DNA of 64,000 nt from Perilla frutescens (lineage: Eukaryota; Streptophyta; Magnoliopsida; Lamiales; Lamiaceae), in contig BRKX01000006.1 in the NCBI GenBank assembly GCA_026008535.1, positions 39,172,664 through 39,236,663 on the forward strand, read 5' to 3'. Positions within the stretch are counted from its first letter, which is position 1, and each line of letters begins with the position of its first letter. This document shows positions 1 through 10,430 of this stretch, in pieces. Position numbers and translations under genes: made by a program. Below the pieces are notes generated by a model that saw only the letters and a list, made by a program, of their open reading frames with translations, made no database searches and was not told the origin of the DNA.

Positions 1-628
1 TCTTCGATTGTTCGCCTTTTGTCTTCATTTGGTCTGCCTCTTTTTGCAGTGCTACTTGATCCTCAAATACTTGAGATGGTGTCAAAGGAACAAGTGTCAC
101 TGTCCGCTGCTTGTGCACAAAGGAATATTTGTTTGAGAAACCATTATGCTCCACATGTCTATCATACTGCCACGGACGTCCCAACAATAAATGCCCCGCC
201 TGCATTTGTACCACATCACATAATACCTCATCTTCATATTTTCCAATCCGGAATGGCACCCTCACTTGCTTGTTCACCTTGGTTTCCCCACTGTCATTCA
301 ACCACTGTAACTTATATGGTTTCGGATGCTTTAGGACAGATAATCCTAACTTTATTACCAGACCCACACTAGCCACATTAGTTTAACTTCCACCATCTAT
401 TACCACACTACATACCTTATCATGGATGTGGCATCTAGTATGAAATAGATTCTCCCGCTGCTCTTCATCCACACATTTGATGTGCAGATTCAGTGACTTT
501 CTTGTGACCAACGTGAGTGCTGGTGGTGCTACATACTCTTCGCCAATTTCTTCCTCCAACGCCGGCATCTCAGGATCAACTTCTTCCTCATCAGTCACAA
601 TTTCTCCATTATCCCGCAGCAACATCAT
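1..628 (-). pseudogene. gypsy aspartic protease region (G1)
   Basis: Aspartic protease that would mature the gypsy polyprotein. The active-site motif VIDGGS ends the first reading frame at 386, and the next codon is a TAA stop (383-385) where the family normally has Cys. The same frame then continues with TNVAS, a KLGL motif and, further on, LGRPWQYDR, the conserved motif downstream of the protease in plant gypsy polyproteins. So it is one protease domain with a single nonsense change rather than two genes. It is truncated by the window start. Upstream it is continuous with the gag zinc knuckle. Assignment to gypsy protease is firm; activity is unlikely given the stop. Confidence 0.8.
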
Positions 629-1710
629 CCTTTGATTCGGACACTGATTGGCTATGTGTCCTCTTCCCTGACACTTGAAGCACTTGATATCCCGATTTTT
701 GGAACTGGACTCATTGGTGGGTGCTTCAACATTTGGTTTAGTCGGTAGCCTCCAATCTTCCTTACTTCCTTGGTTCGACTTCCATGATGAAGTACCAGTG
801 TTTGGATTTGATTTCCAGGTAAAGGAATTTGAACGGTTGTAGCCTCCCTTCTCTTGAGTTGGTCTTCTACCTTAATGGCCATGTGTACTATATCTTCCAA
901 CTCAACATAATGCTGCAGCTCCACTATCTCCCGAATCTCCCTATGCAGACCCGTTAAGAATCTTGCCATAGTAGCTTCCGGATCCTCCTCCACATTAGCT
1001 CGGATCATTGATATCTCCATCTCTTTAAAATACTCATCAACACTGCTTGCACCATTCCTTAAGCTTTGCAACTTGTTATACAACTCTCGGTAGTAGTAGC
1101 TAGGCACAAAACGTCACCTCATAATTGCCTTCATATATGCCCAATACTCTATTGGCCGCTCTCCATTACGCCGCCTAGTGGACCTCAACTGATCCCACCA
1201 CACGATAGCGTAATCAGAGAACTCAACAGCTGCTAACTGGACCTTCTTCAACTCGGAATATTCATGGCAATCGAATATCATCTCAACTCTCTACTCCCAC
1301 TCCAAGTATAGGGCTGGATCATTCTTTCCCTGAAAAGAAGGAATGTTCATCTTGATATTGCCAAGACGATCATCCGTCCGATTCTGCTTTCTCCTATTTC
1401 TCCATCCCCCACTAACCGAGTATCGATCGTCTTCATCATAGTCTTCAAACTCGGTTTCATAGTACTTCCTTCTCTCCCTCTCTACATGCGGGTAACGTCT
1501 AGCCTCCATTTGAGCTCCTCGACATCCTCCTCATCTATCACCACGGTCAGTCTGCTCTTGTATTGAGGCTTTCATGTGGTGAAGTCTTTTTGTCAATGCA
1601 GCCATCTCGGTCTTAAATAACTTCCCCAGTTGTTGTTGTATGGCCTCCATCATGTTTTTAGGATCTAGATCTTTATCTACATCACCTCCCGTTCCTGCAG
1701 TTTTGGACAT
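629..1710 (-). pseudogene. gypsy gag (G1)
   Basis: Capsid/nucleocapsid protein of a Ty3/gypsy element. The likely start is the Met at 1710, directly after an A-rich run; an in-frame Met at 1749 precedes a poor leader. The N-terminal part is acidic and coiled. The capsid (retrotransposon gag family) core lies at 1107-750 with SYYYRELYNKL and an ARFLTGLHREI segment. A zinc knuckle of form C-x2-C-x4-H-x4-C (CFKCQGRGHIANQC) is read from about 690 to 645. Capsid and knuckle are in different frames, with a frameshift near 860, and the segment between 1107 and 1290 also carries breaks. The gag therefore cannot be translated whole. Confidence 0.8.
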
Positions 1711-2075
1711 TTTTTTTTGTCCTTTTTTTTTAACCACTACCACCAACAATGTTCAATATACTCCAAACACCAAAATATAGCTTCCCAAGCAAAGTATATC
1801 AACACCACAAAATTGCCCAAAATTCACTATCAAAAATTCGAAAATTTTTGAAATTTCGCGAAAATTTTTCGATTTTTCTATGGATGATATATAAGCTCTC
1901 GAGAACCCAAATAACCAAATAAAACGTAACAAAAATGCAGAAAATTTCCCCGCCTTTTTACTCTTTTTTTTTAATCAGCGACTTTTCACTTTTTTTATGT
2001 TGATATCGTCTATTTTTTTATAACTATAGGCGAGAATTTAAATTACAGAAATTAAATGATAAATGGAACCTGATA

Positions 2076-2095
2076 CAACCTGGCTCTGGATACCA
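2076..2095 (-). other. primer-binding site, initiator Met tRNA type (G1)
   Basis: On the minus strand, two bases after the LTR end, TGGTATCCAGAGCCAGGTTG matches the usual plant iMet-tRNA primer site TGGTATCAGAGCC with one extra C after TGGTATC. Position and similarity are seen directly. The extra base may reduce priming, or reflect decay. Confidence 0.85.
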
Positions 2096-2097
2096 CT

Positions 2098-2724
2098 TGA
2101 TGCGAACCTCGGGACCCCAGGACTTGTATCAGATTGCCAAAGACGGAATCCTCAACCAGAACTTCTCAACACGGATGAACTATAGGTATATGAAACCTAT
2201 AACCTAGCTATGATTGGAAATAAGAACCTTGGATGAAAAATGGAAGACGCCACAAACAGTTGTGAATTACTGTTTCATAAGTCGGATGAACACGACACAC
2301 GGTTCAATAAAAATCTCCAGAGAGAATTCTCAAGTGTAATAAATCAAAAATCTGTATAATGAAATATAATGCAGGCCCTTATATAAGTGGGCAAAATAAA
2401 ACAACCCTAAAAGTCAAAACCTAATCTGAAAAGGAAATAAATAAGTAGAAATCGGAATAAATCCACAACAGTCCAAATAGGTACGAATCGGGCTCACTCG
2501 CGCCCCGGGTCGCACTGTAGATCGTGCCAGGCCCAGGTCAGGACACGTTGCGGCCGTGGCCGGCTCACTCGCACCACCACCCGTGCTGTAACTCGCGCTC
2601 CGTCCAAAGCCAAACACGTCTCTGGCGCGACTGGTTCACTCGCGCCAACTCTCGCGCTGCCACTTGCGTCAGCTTCTCCGAATGCTCGAACTCGACTATT
2701 GGCACCCCGGCTAGGATCGTATCA
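2098..2724 (-). repeat. 5' LTR of gypsy G1 (627 bp)
   Basis: On the minus strand it starts TGATACGATCC and ends CGCATCA, with canonical TG...CA ends, immediately upstream of the primer-binding site. The outer edge is exactly where the copia integrase homology of fragment A breaks off. A TATA-like TATATAA lies at 2380-2386. Part of the LTR is GC-rich (about 2500-2650). The small ORFs overlapping it on both strands have no family resemblance and are not annotated. Confidence 0.85.
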
Positions 2725-3823
2725 GAAGGCTTATGACCCTTGTACAGTTCATAAGGTGTCTTGTCATGGGCTGCTACATTGGCACTTTGATTTTGAGTAT
2801 GGCAAGCTGTGTTGACTGCTTCAGCCCAGTACCCTTCAGCTATGTTGGCATCAGCTATCATCACTCGAGTTACTTCCTTTAGTGTTTGATTGCGCCGTTC
2901 AGCTACACCATTTTGTTGTGGAGTTCTTGCAGCTGAGTGTTCATGAGTGATTCCAAGCTGATTGAGGAAGCTGATCATGTGTTGATTTACAAATTCAGTT
3001 CCATTGTCGGAGTGAATCCTTTAAACTGATCTTTCCTTCTCAGTTTGTAGTCTTCTGATCAGCGTCGTGAGCTTGTCATATGTTTCATCTTTGCTCCTCA
3101 ATAATTCCATCCATGTATATCTTGAGTAATCATCAACTACTACAAGATTGAATCTTTTGCCTTTTGGAGTTTGAGGTCTAACTGGACCAAACAAATCCAT
3201 GTGTAGTAGTTGAAGACAGTCAGTAGTTCTTGGTGGATGATTCTTATTCTTGAAGGATGACTTCACCTGCTTTCCTTTTTGACATGGTCCACATACACCT
3301 GTTTTCTTGTATATCTCCTTGGGAAGCCCCTCAACTAACTCTTTCTTTCCTAGGTAGTTGATTGTTTTGAAGTTAAGGTGGTTCAGTCGTCGATGCCATA
3401 GCCAGCTTGTTTCAGTTGATCCTTTCGAGAGAAAGCAAGCTTCTGAGTAGCCGATTGACCAGTCAACAATGTAAATGTTGCTTCTCTTGATGCCGGTTAG
3501 CAAAATTACTCCAGTTGACTTGTCGCTTATGTTGCAGGAGTTTTTGGTGAAGTCAACTGAGTAGCCATTGTCGCACAGTTGGCTGATGCTGAGTAATTTG
3601 TGCTTTAGTCCATCCACGTGGGAGACTCCATACACAACTACTTTTCCTTTGACAACGAACCCTTCTCCAATGGTTCGGCTTTTGGAATTGTCTCCAAATG
3701 TGACGAGTAGACCTTTGATTTCTTCATAACCGTCGAGATCTTCTTTTTCTCCAGTCATGTGCTTGGAGCACCCGCTATCTAGATACCAAATGTCTTTGAT
3801 GCTCTTCTCCTACAGAGAAAATG
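2725..3823 (-). pseudogene. copia protease and integrase (Sirevirus fragment A)
   Basis: Part of a Ty1/copia polyprotein. The protease active site DSGCSKHMTG is read around 3790-3755. The GAG-pre-integrase zinc finger follows (H-x-L-N-H ... CGPC), then the integrase core with LLHMD, SDNGTEF and the final Glu in PQQNGVAERRNQ, so all three acidic catalytic residues are present. A TAA at 3021-3023 replaces the CAA codon seen in the sister element B, a C-to-T change. The frame ends at 2725 where gypsy G1 inserted, so the integrase C-terminus and RT are displaced out of the window. Protein similarity to B is roughly 80 percent by eye. Confidence 0.88.
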
Positions 3824-3824
3824 A

Positions 3825-4391
3825 TTAGCATTTAGGGACCCGTTTCATATCGGGTCCTTTTTTATACATTAAGCCTTTTGGAATCCAGAGTTGCCAAACT
3901 TTTGGCTTCTTATTACTCAAAGAGTCAACTGATTTGGATCGTTTCATCAGTTTCGACTCTCTTTCAACTCGCCTTGAGTCAGTTGAATGGTACCTGCATT
4001 GAAAGTTAGTGGGATAAAACAATTCAACTAGCACACGATTATTTCGAGTTTTTTGAACTCTTCTGTCAGGCCAATGCCTTGTGTGTTTCCAGTTCATTGG
4101 ATTGAACCCTTTTGGATCAACTCTTGGTTCATTTCTTGAATCCAGATATTCATTGTAATGATGATAGGGTTGAAATGATTTTGTTTGATCTCTCCTAGAA
4201 GTGCTTTGATTAAACTGCTTAGCAGGGTAGGCTTGAGATCTAAACTGGTCTATGTTTTCATAATGAACTGATCTGCCAGTTTGCCTTGAGGGCATTTTAT
4301 ACTGAGCTGGTGGCCTTTGTTGAACTGTAGGCTTTGGACGAGTGGATTGACTTAAGTGAACTGATGGTCTTGGCTGGGAACTGGGCTTCAT
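3825..4391 (-). pseudogene. copia gag C-terminal linker (Sirevirus fragment A)
   Basis: Basic, Ser/Gln/Pro-rich segment between gag and protease of a copia polyprotein. It has no zinc knuckle or capsid core, and it corresponds in position and composition to the 10440-11220 linker of element B. It ends with a stop 5' of the protease motif of the same fragment. No function can be assigned beyond being part of the gag-pol linker. Upstream, the capsid, knuckle, primer site and LTR of A are all missing. Confidence 0.6.
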
Positions 4392-4698
4392 CCTTCAGCT
4401 TTGCTCATTTTAAGCTTGTCAGCTGTCTCCATCAACTGAAGCTTTGCCTTCATCAGTCAGTTCTTAGAATTCAACTGCTCTCATCAGTTGAATATGACTG
4501 ATTTGAGGACTGATGCCTTCTGCGATCAGTCCACTCATTTTCAACAGCTTTCTTATAGCCTTTTGCCATTTTCTTCAGGACTGATGTGGGTTCCATTAGT
4601 TTAAGCTTCAAAGCTTGCAAAACTGATGCCCTCTTGTGTCAGTTCTGATCATGAGCAAGAGTGCTCTTCTTCACTCCTTCTGCTGGAGTATCATCATC
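4392..4698 (-). other. junction between Sirevirus B RNase H and fragment A gag linker
   Basis: About 300 bases with stops in all minus frames and many repeats of the words CAGTTG and CAACTGA. Neither a 3' LTR for B nor a 5' LTR, primer site or gag N-terminus for A is present. The simplest reading is a deletion or ectopic recombination that removed the 3' end of B and the 5' end of A. Confidence 0.6.
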
Positions 4699-5111
4699 TT
4701 ATTTTGAAGCTAGTTCGAGCAATCCCAATTGAATGCATAGCTCAACAAATCTAGCTTCTGGCAATGGCTTGGTGAAGATATCGGCTATCTGTTTCTCCAT
4801 GTTGACATATCTGATGCATATGTCTTTCTTTTCGATATGATCTCTGATGAAGTGGTACCTGATATCAATGTGCTTCGTCCTTGAATGCAATACTGGATTT
4901 TGAGATATTGCAATAGCACTATTGTTATCACAGTAGATTGACACTTCTTCAGTCTTCATCTTGTAATCCTTGAGCTGTTGCTTCATCCACAAGATCTGAG
5001 CACAGCAACTTCCAGCAGCTAAATATTCAGCTTCAGTTGTTAATGTGGCAACTGAGTGCTGTTTCTTGCTAAACCAGGATATCAGTTTGTTTCCCAAAAA
5101 CTGACATGTCC
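4699..5111 (-). pseudogene. copia RNase H, C-terminal part (B)
   Basis: C-terminal part of the copia RNase H domain, which removes RNA from the RNA-DNA hybrid during reverse transcription. Visible motifs are ISWFSKKQHSVATLTTEAEY, the Glu-containing core, then SIYCDNNSAIAI, HSRTKHIDIRYHFIRD and ADIFTKPL, all standard copia RNase H landmarks. The N-terminal part ends at 7522 with KSTSGTC on the other side of the solo LTR, and the frames join across the TGTCC target duplication. The stop after LELASK ends the polyprotein. Confidence 0.9.
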
Positions 5112-7521
5112 TGTCACACCCACCCCAATAAAATGAATGTAAAATATAAAGTAATGTAAAAATTAGGGTGAGGTTTCTCTTCTATAAATATAAATATGTA
5201 TTTTCATAAAAAAGTGTTAAACTTAAAAATTTAGGTTAACATGTGGTGCATTTAAAGTTATAAATAATTATAAAAAATATATAATTTACTAAAGAGTATA
5301 AAGAAATCATTGCTTTCTTTGTAGAAACAATTCTAAGAATATACAAATAAATTTGAATTCAAACCTATGATATCTAAGCAGCAAATTAAAATATAATAAT
5401 ATAAGCCCTTGCCCTCCTCACAGGTCGTCATCCATGTATACACTTCTCAGGACTTGTCAGAGCTTTAAATATTCATGCATCGAGGCACCACACGTTATCA
5501 TTTTCACCTACAATGCATGAACTACATGAGCTAAAGCTCAATAAGCAGAAATCATGCACATGCATGTTCACTGGCATCACAACACGTGCAAGACACAACA
5601 CACCACAAATGTGAAATGCTCGTGTATAAAATCCTTTCATGCCATCTCAAAAGCATTTTTAACGTTTAGGAACTTGGCTCCCTTCACCAGACACCAACAT
5701 GAGTCATGAGCTCATAATATAATCAATATGACTTGGCCAGAATGTGATTAGTGCACTCATGTGGCTCATCCATCCTGGACCCCAAGGGACATGCCCCTTG
5801 CCTGTTCCCTTTGATCCCACATGAAAGTCATCCCACATCAGCCACTCATCACCTCAAAGGTGCAGTCGAAGTAGACCATCCTCCCTGGACCCCAAGGGAC
5901 ACGCCCCCTGCCTGTTCCCTTTGATCCCACATGGAAGTCATCCCACTCGAGGCACAAATATCAACACAGCACAACACGGGCTGGTGGTGACCAATCCCAA
6001 ACAAAACATTTTCTCTCTCTCAAAACGATTTCATGCATGCAACCTCGACAATATCTACATGACGTGCATGCATATGTTTGTGCTCATGTACAAGATATTT
6101 AACGCAAAGAAATACAATACCACAAGTCTATTACATCACATATTCATACAATATAACACAATAATAAATAATACATAATAAATAGTAAACACATATAGTC
6201 AAATAATAATATGTTCATGCATTATAGTTGCAGATGAATTTCTACTTACCTCGAGTCCAAAGCTTACGATATTTGGAAATCTTAAAATGTCCTTTCTCTA
6301 GAGAATCTAATTAAGATAAATCATAGATAAGCCAAAAGTTAATATAAGAATTTGCTAATTATTATAAACTCTAAATCTAATATCAAAATATATTATCACC
6401 TGTATATCCCATGATTTCACTCCGATAAATAAATCATAACTATCTCAATTTTCATATATTACTAAAATTAGAATTTTGCTAAGTTTTCTCGACAACTCAA
6501 AATTATGTAATTATAACAAAGTATTTCACACCAATTTAATATTGTCATTTAGTTAAATCCTAAAGTATGGAACAAAATTCAATTTTGAATCATATGTTAA
6601 AAAAATCTAAAACTAGATGGAACAAACTCATTTTCACCCGATATTATAATCTCTATGATCATATGTATCTATATACTAATGATACATTTTTAATCCAATT
6701 TTATTATTAATTGAGTTAAATATTTTGGATTAATTAACTAATTCACAAACTTAATCTGTAATCTATCAAGTATTAATCATGAATTAGTAAAAAATTAAAT
6801 AAGAATTCATTGAAACAAATATGTTCCCATATATATACCTACCTATACGTACATGCTATATAAGTTTTTAATTATAAATAACCCTATATCTAGAGTAAAT
6901 CACGTTCTTTAAGTTAAACCACCACCTTAATTTATAGAATAAAACCGTTCATATAACTAATTATTTAATCTAACAATAAGAAGAGTTAAACAACTAAATA
7001 AACATCTGGCATGAATTTCATACCTTCTCGCTTTTAAGTTTTCGACCCTCTTCACTAATCTTTATTTAATTTTTAACTTAAAATATCACCTATATATATA
7101 TAATATTTATCCTAGCATAGTGATCATAATTGATCACCAATTCCTTACAGATATCACACTACTATGGCTACGTGTAAAAATAAGGAATTTTTGTTTTTCT
7201 TTTTCATTTTAGCTAATGTGTACATGTGTTAATAGATATATCAATATTATATATGTAATATATATCCGTTTATAATAACAATAATATTTTTTAGACTTAA
7301 ATATATACATACATATATGTATATACATATAGGCATGTACGCATTCTAGTTATAACCTATATCCACTTTTTTTAAATAGAGCTTTAAATTTAGAAATAAT
7401 TAAATTATGTTGATACATATACCGATATAAGTGCAATTAAAATAAAAATAATAAGCACGTAAGACTTATATAAAACATATATCTAGATGATTATTGAATA
7501 GTGAGAGATCCGGGTATTACA
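5112..7521 (-). repeat. solo LTR of a Tekay-like gypsy element (2410 bp)
   Basis: The minus strand starts TGTAATACCCGG and ends GGGTGTGACA. It is flanked on both sides by TGTCC (5107-5111 and 7522-7526) and lies inside the RNase H codons of element B. With TG...CA ends, a 5-bp target duplication, no internal domain and no coding, it is a solo LTR. Orientation is chosen from the TGTAATACCC head and a GCTTTAGCTCATG motif near the 3' end, and is less certain than the borders. It contains a 110-bp-period direct repeat (5775 and 5885). The rest is AT-rich with no gene. Confidence 0.88.
5775..5948. repeat. two direct copies of a ~64-bp segment, 110-bp period
   Basis: A segment beginning CTGGACCCCAAGGGACA and running to ATCCCAC occurs at 5775-5838 and again at 5885-5948 with few changes. 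It lies inside the solo LTR and is a local tandem duplication of LTR sequence. Confidence 0.8.
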
Positions 7522-8735
7522 TGTCCCACTGGTGCTCTTTCGATCAATTTTGTATCCTCCGAAATCTGAGTCTGAGTATCTGGTTAGACTCAAGCTATCA
7601 TCTCTGGGATACCATAATCCAAGATTTATAGTTCCCTTAAGGTACTTCATGATCCTCTTAGATGCTTCAAGATGACTTTTCTTCGGATTGGCTTGGAACC
7701 TTGCACACAGTCCGACTGAATAGGAGATATCTGGTCGGCTTGCTATCAGGTAGAGAAGGGATCCAATGATTCCTCTGTAGTGCATTTGGCTGACTGATTC
7801 TCCTTCTTTATCGAGGGTCAGCTGCACTGATATATTCATTGGAATTTTGAGAGCTTTTCCCTTGTCGGTTCCAAATTTCTTGACGACCACCTTGGTATAT
7901 TTTGCTTGGCTGATGAAGATTCCGTCTTCCAGCTGCTTCACTTGGAGTCCTAAGAAGAATGTCATTTCTCCCATCATGCTCATTTTGAATTCGCTTTGCA
8001 TCAGTTGTGCGAATCGATTGCAGAGATCTTTGCTCTTGGATCCAAATATTATGTCATCCACATAAATTTGAACCATCAAGATCTCAGTTGATCGTTCTAT
8101 TCTGAATAAAGTACGATTAATGACTCTTTTCTAAAACCAATTCTTCAGCAAGAATGTTGTGAGGGTTTCATACCAAGCTCTCGGTGCCTGATTCAGACCA
8201 TACAGGGCTTTCTTCAGCTTGTAGACTTGGTCTCTGATTTCGAAGCCTGGAGGTTACTCTACATATATATCCTCCTTGAGCATCCCTTGTAAGAATGCAC
8301 TTTTCACGTCCATTTGATAGACAGTGAAATTGTTGTGAGCTGTATAGGCGAGGAACAGTCTGATGGCCTCCAATCTTGCAACTGGTGCGAATGTCTCATC
8401 AAATTCAATCCCTTCACTTTGTGAGTACCCTTTGGCTAATAGTCTGGCCTTGTTCCTTGTAATCGTGCCTTGTTCATCCAGCTTGTTGCGAAAAACCCAT
8501 TTAGTCCCGATAACTTTTTGAGTTTTTGGCCTATCAATAAGAAACCATACGTCATTTCTTGTGAACTGGTTCAGCTATTCTTGCATTGCTATAATCCAGT
8601 CTGAATCTTCAAGTGCTTCTTTTATCTTGGCTGGTTCCATCTGTGAGATGAAGCATGTGAAGAGTGCATGCTCCGTTGACTCTCTGGTCTGTACTCTACT
8701 TCTTGGATCCCGAACAATTTTGTCGACTGGATGGC
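7522..8735 (-). pseudogene. copia reverse transcriptase and start of RNase H (B)
   Basis: Reverse transcriptase of element B. In order on the minus strand: a [11 protein letters not shown] segment near 8500, the FAPVARLEA and [10 protein letters not shown] motifs, GFEIRDQVYKL followed by the LYGLNQAPRAWYE motif, then the catalytic box YVDD at 8053-8064. Thumb motifs follow: FFLGLQVKQ, SLLYLIASRPDI and YSDSDFGG. The frame carries several stops (for example near 8255 and 8140), so only the second half is a long open frame. It ends at the KSTSGTC codons where the solo LTR is inserted. RT identity is certain; it is not functional as it stands. Confidence 0.9.
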
Positions 8736-9230
8736 TTCAGAGCCATTTGGGAATGGTTGCTTCTTCTGCTTGCTTAGCTGCTTCATCAGTTGTTTCAGCA
8801 ACTGATCCTTCGGCTTCTTTATCAGTTGATTCTTCAGCTGCTTCTTCGGCTGCTGTATTAGCACCGACTTGTTCTTCATTTTCACTGATTCTTTCCTCCA
8901 TTTTGACTATGGGGTTTGAGGTTTCCTGACGGCTTCTATCCTTAGTGACTAGGTTATCTTCAACCGGTCTTGAATCAGTTTCAATGCCATCTTTTAGTGA
9001 TACTTCAAAATGCTCTGGGATAATGTGATCAACATAGTTCAACAGATTTTCACTAGGTAGTGCTTGTCCTGATGTACAATTCTTCCTTTTTTTTTCTGTA
9101 CTCATTGGCAAACTCATCAAATACCACATGACATGTTACTTCCACAACCAATGTCCTTTTATTGAACACTCTATAAGCTTGAGAATAAGGGGCATTATAG
9201 CCGAGAAAGATTCCCTCATCAGCTTTGGCA
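8736..9230 (-). pseudogene. copia integrase-RT connecting region (B)
   Basis: Hinge between integrase and RT. The 5' part reads as FLGYNAPYSQAYRVFNKRT, the usual end of copia integrase. An acidic Glu/Ala-rich stretch at about 8740-8900 follows, with EEAAEESTDKEAE-like composition, as expected of the variable linker. Frames change at an A-rich run near 9080. No independent gene is suggested. Confidence 0.7.
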
Positions 9231-9890
9231 CTGAAAGCTTTCAGCTGGGATTTACCATTGTTGTGGATATAACATTTGCAGCCAAATATCTAAAAGTAAG
9301 AGATAGAAGGCTTACGACCCTTGAAGAGCTCATACGGTATTTTGTCATGGGCGATGACGATGGCACTTCTGTTCTGTGTGTGGCAGGCTGTGCTGACTGC
9401 TTCTGCCCAATAGCATTCGGTTATGTTGGCATCTACTACCATTGCTCTGGCTGCCTCCTTTAGCGTGCGATTTCTCCTTTCTGCTACGCCATTTTGTTGA
9501 GGAGTTCTTGCAGTAGAGTGTTCGTGAGTGATTCCCAGTTCACTCAGAAACTTGATCATTTGCTGATTGACAAATTCAGTTTCGTTGTTGGATCTTATCC
9601 TTTGAACTGATTTTCCTTTGTCAGTCTGCAGCCTTCTGATCAGTGTTGATAGCTTCTCAAAAGTCTCATCCTTATTTCTCAGGAACTCCACCCAGGTATA
9701 TCTAGAGTAGTCATCTACTACTACAAGTGTAAACTTTTTATCTTTGGGGATTGGTGGTTTCACAGGTCCAAACAGATCCATGTGAAGTAACTGAAGAATG
9801 TCAGTTGGTCCTGGAGGATGGCTTTTGTTTTTGAATGACGACTTCACCTGCTTCTCTTTCTGGCATGGTCCGCAGATGCCAGTTTTCTTC
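9231..9890 (-). pseudogene. copia integrase (B)
   Basis: Integrase core of element B, which would insert the cDNA into the genome. The CGPC half of the zinc finger is followed by LLHMDLFGPV with the first catalytic Asp. The second catalytic block reads RIRSNNETEF (about 9572-9600), so the expected Asp is Asn and the Gly is Glu compared with SDNGTEF in fragment A. The final Glu lies in PQQNGVAERRNR. Loss of the second Asp predicts a dead enzyme. A TAG near 9891-9893 separates it from the protease segment. Confidence 0.88.
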
Positions 9891-10430
9891 TAGATTTCTT
9901 TGGGAATCCCATCAACTAGCTCCTTCTTGGCCAGGTAGTTGATGGTTTTGAAATGGAGATGGTTCAGTCGTCGATGCCACAGCCAGCTTGCTTCAATTGA
10001 TCCTTTGGAGAGAAAGCAAGCTTCTGAATAGCCAGTTGACCAGTCAACTACGTACATGTTGCCTTTTCTTACTCCAGTTAGGAGTATGGCTCCAGTTGAC
10101 TTATCTCTGATATCACATGAGCTATTGCTGAAGTCGACTGAATACCCATTGTCACAAAGCTGACTGATGCTCAGCATTTTGTGCCTCAGTCCTTCAACAT
10201 GTGACACGCCATTCACGACAACTTTTCCTTTGACCACGAACCCTTCTTCAATGGTTCGGCTCTTCGAGTTATCTCTAAAGGTGACTAGTGGTCCCTTAAC
10301 CTCTTTATAACCGTCAAGATCATTCTTATCTCTGGTCATATGTTTTGAGCACCCGCTATCCAGATACCAAGTATCTTTGACCCTTTTCTTGGATAGGATG
10401 CTCTTTTTCTGAAAAGCAAGAGTCAGGGTT
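9891..10430 (-). pseudogene. copia aspartic protease and GAG-pre-integrase (B)
   Basis: The protease active site WYLDSGCSKHMT is read at about 10365-10335, and the DSG triad is intact. Downstream, SISQLCDNGYSVDF and HRRLNHLHFKTINYL are the conserved copia stretch leading into the integrase zinc finger. The upstream link to gag is in a different frame. The open frame ends at a TAG where A has a Tyr codon. Confidence 0.88.

Larger units (their letters stand above)
1..2724 (-). mobile_element. Ty3/gypsy retrotransposon G1, 5' part, cut by window edge
   Basis: Minus-strand gypsy element read from its 5' LTR (2098-2724) through the primer-binding site, gag and protease, and leaving the window at position 1. 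The RT, integrase and 3' LTR would lie to the left. It interrupts the integrase of Sirevirus fragment A at 2724/2725: the copia reading frame stops at the LTR edge right after its KGHKPS motif. The flanking 5 bp GAAGG should recur beyond the unseen 3' LTR if insertion was canonical. The gag and LGRPWQ-type protease region resemble chromoviruses of the CRM/Reina type, but the lineage is an inference because no RT or chromodomain is in view. Confidence 0.85.

Noticed and set aside
19..386. Plus-strand ORFs of 91 and 117 aa at the window start
   Set aside because: Antisense shadows of the gypsy protease region, which has TNVAS, KLGL and LGRPWQ on the minus strand.
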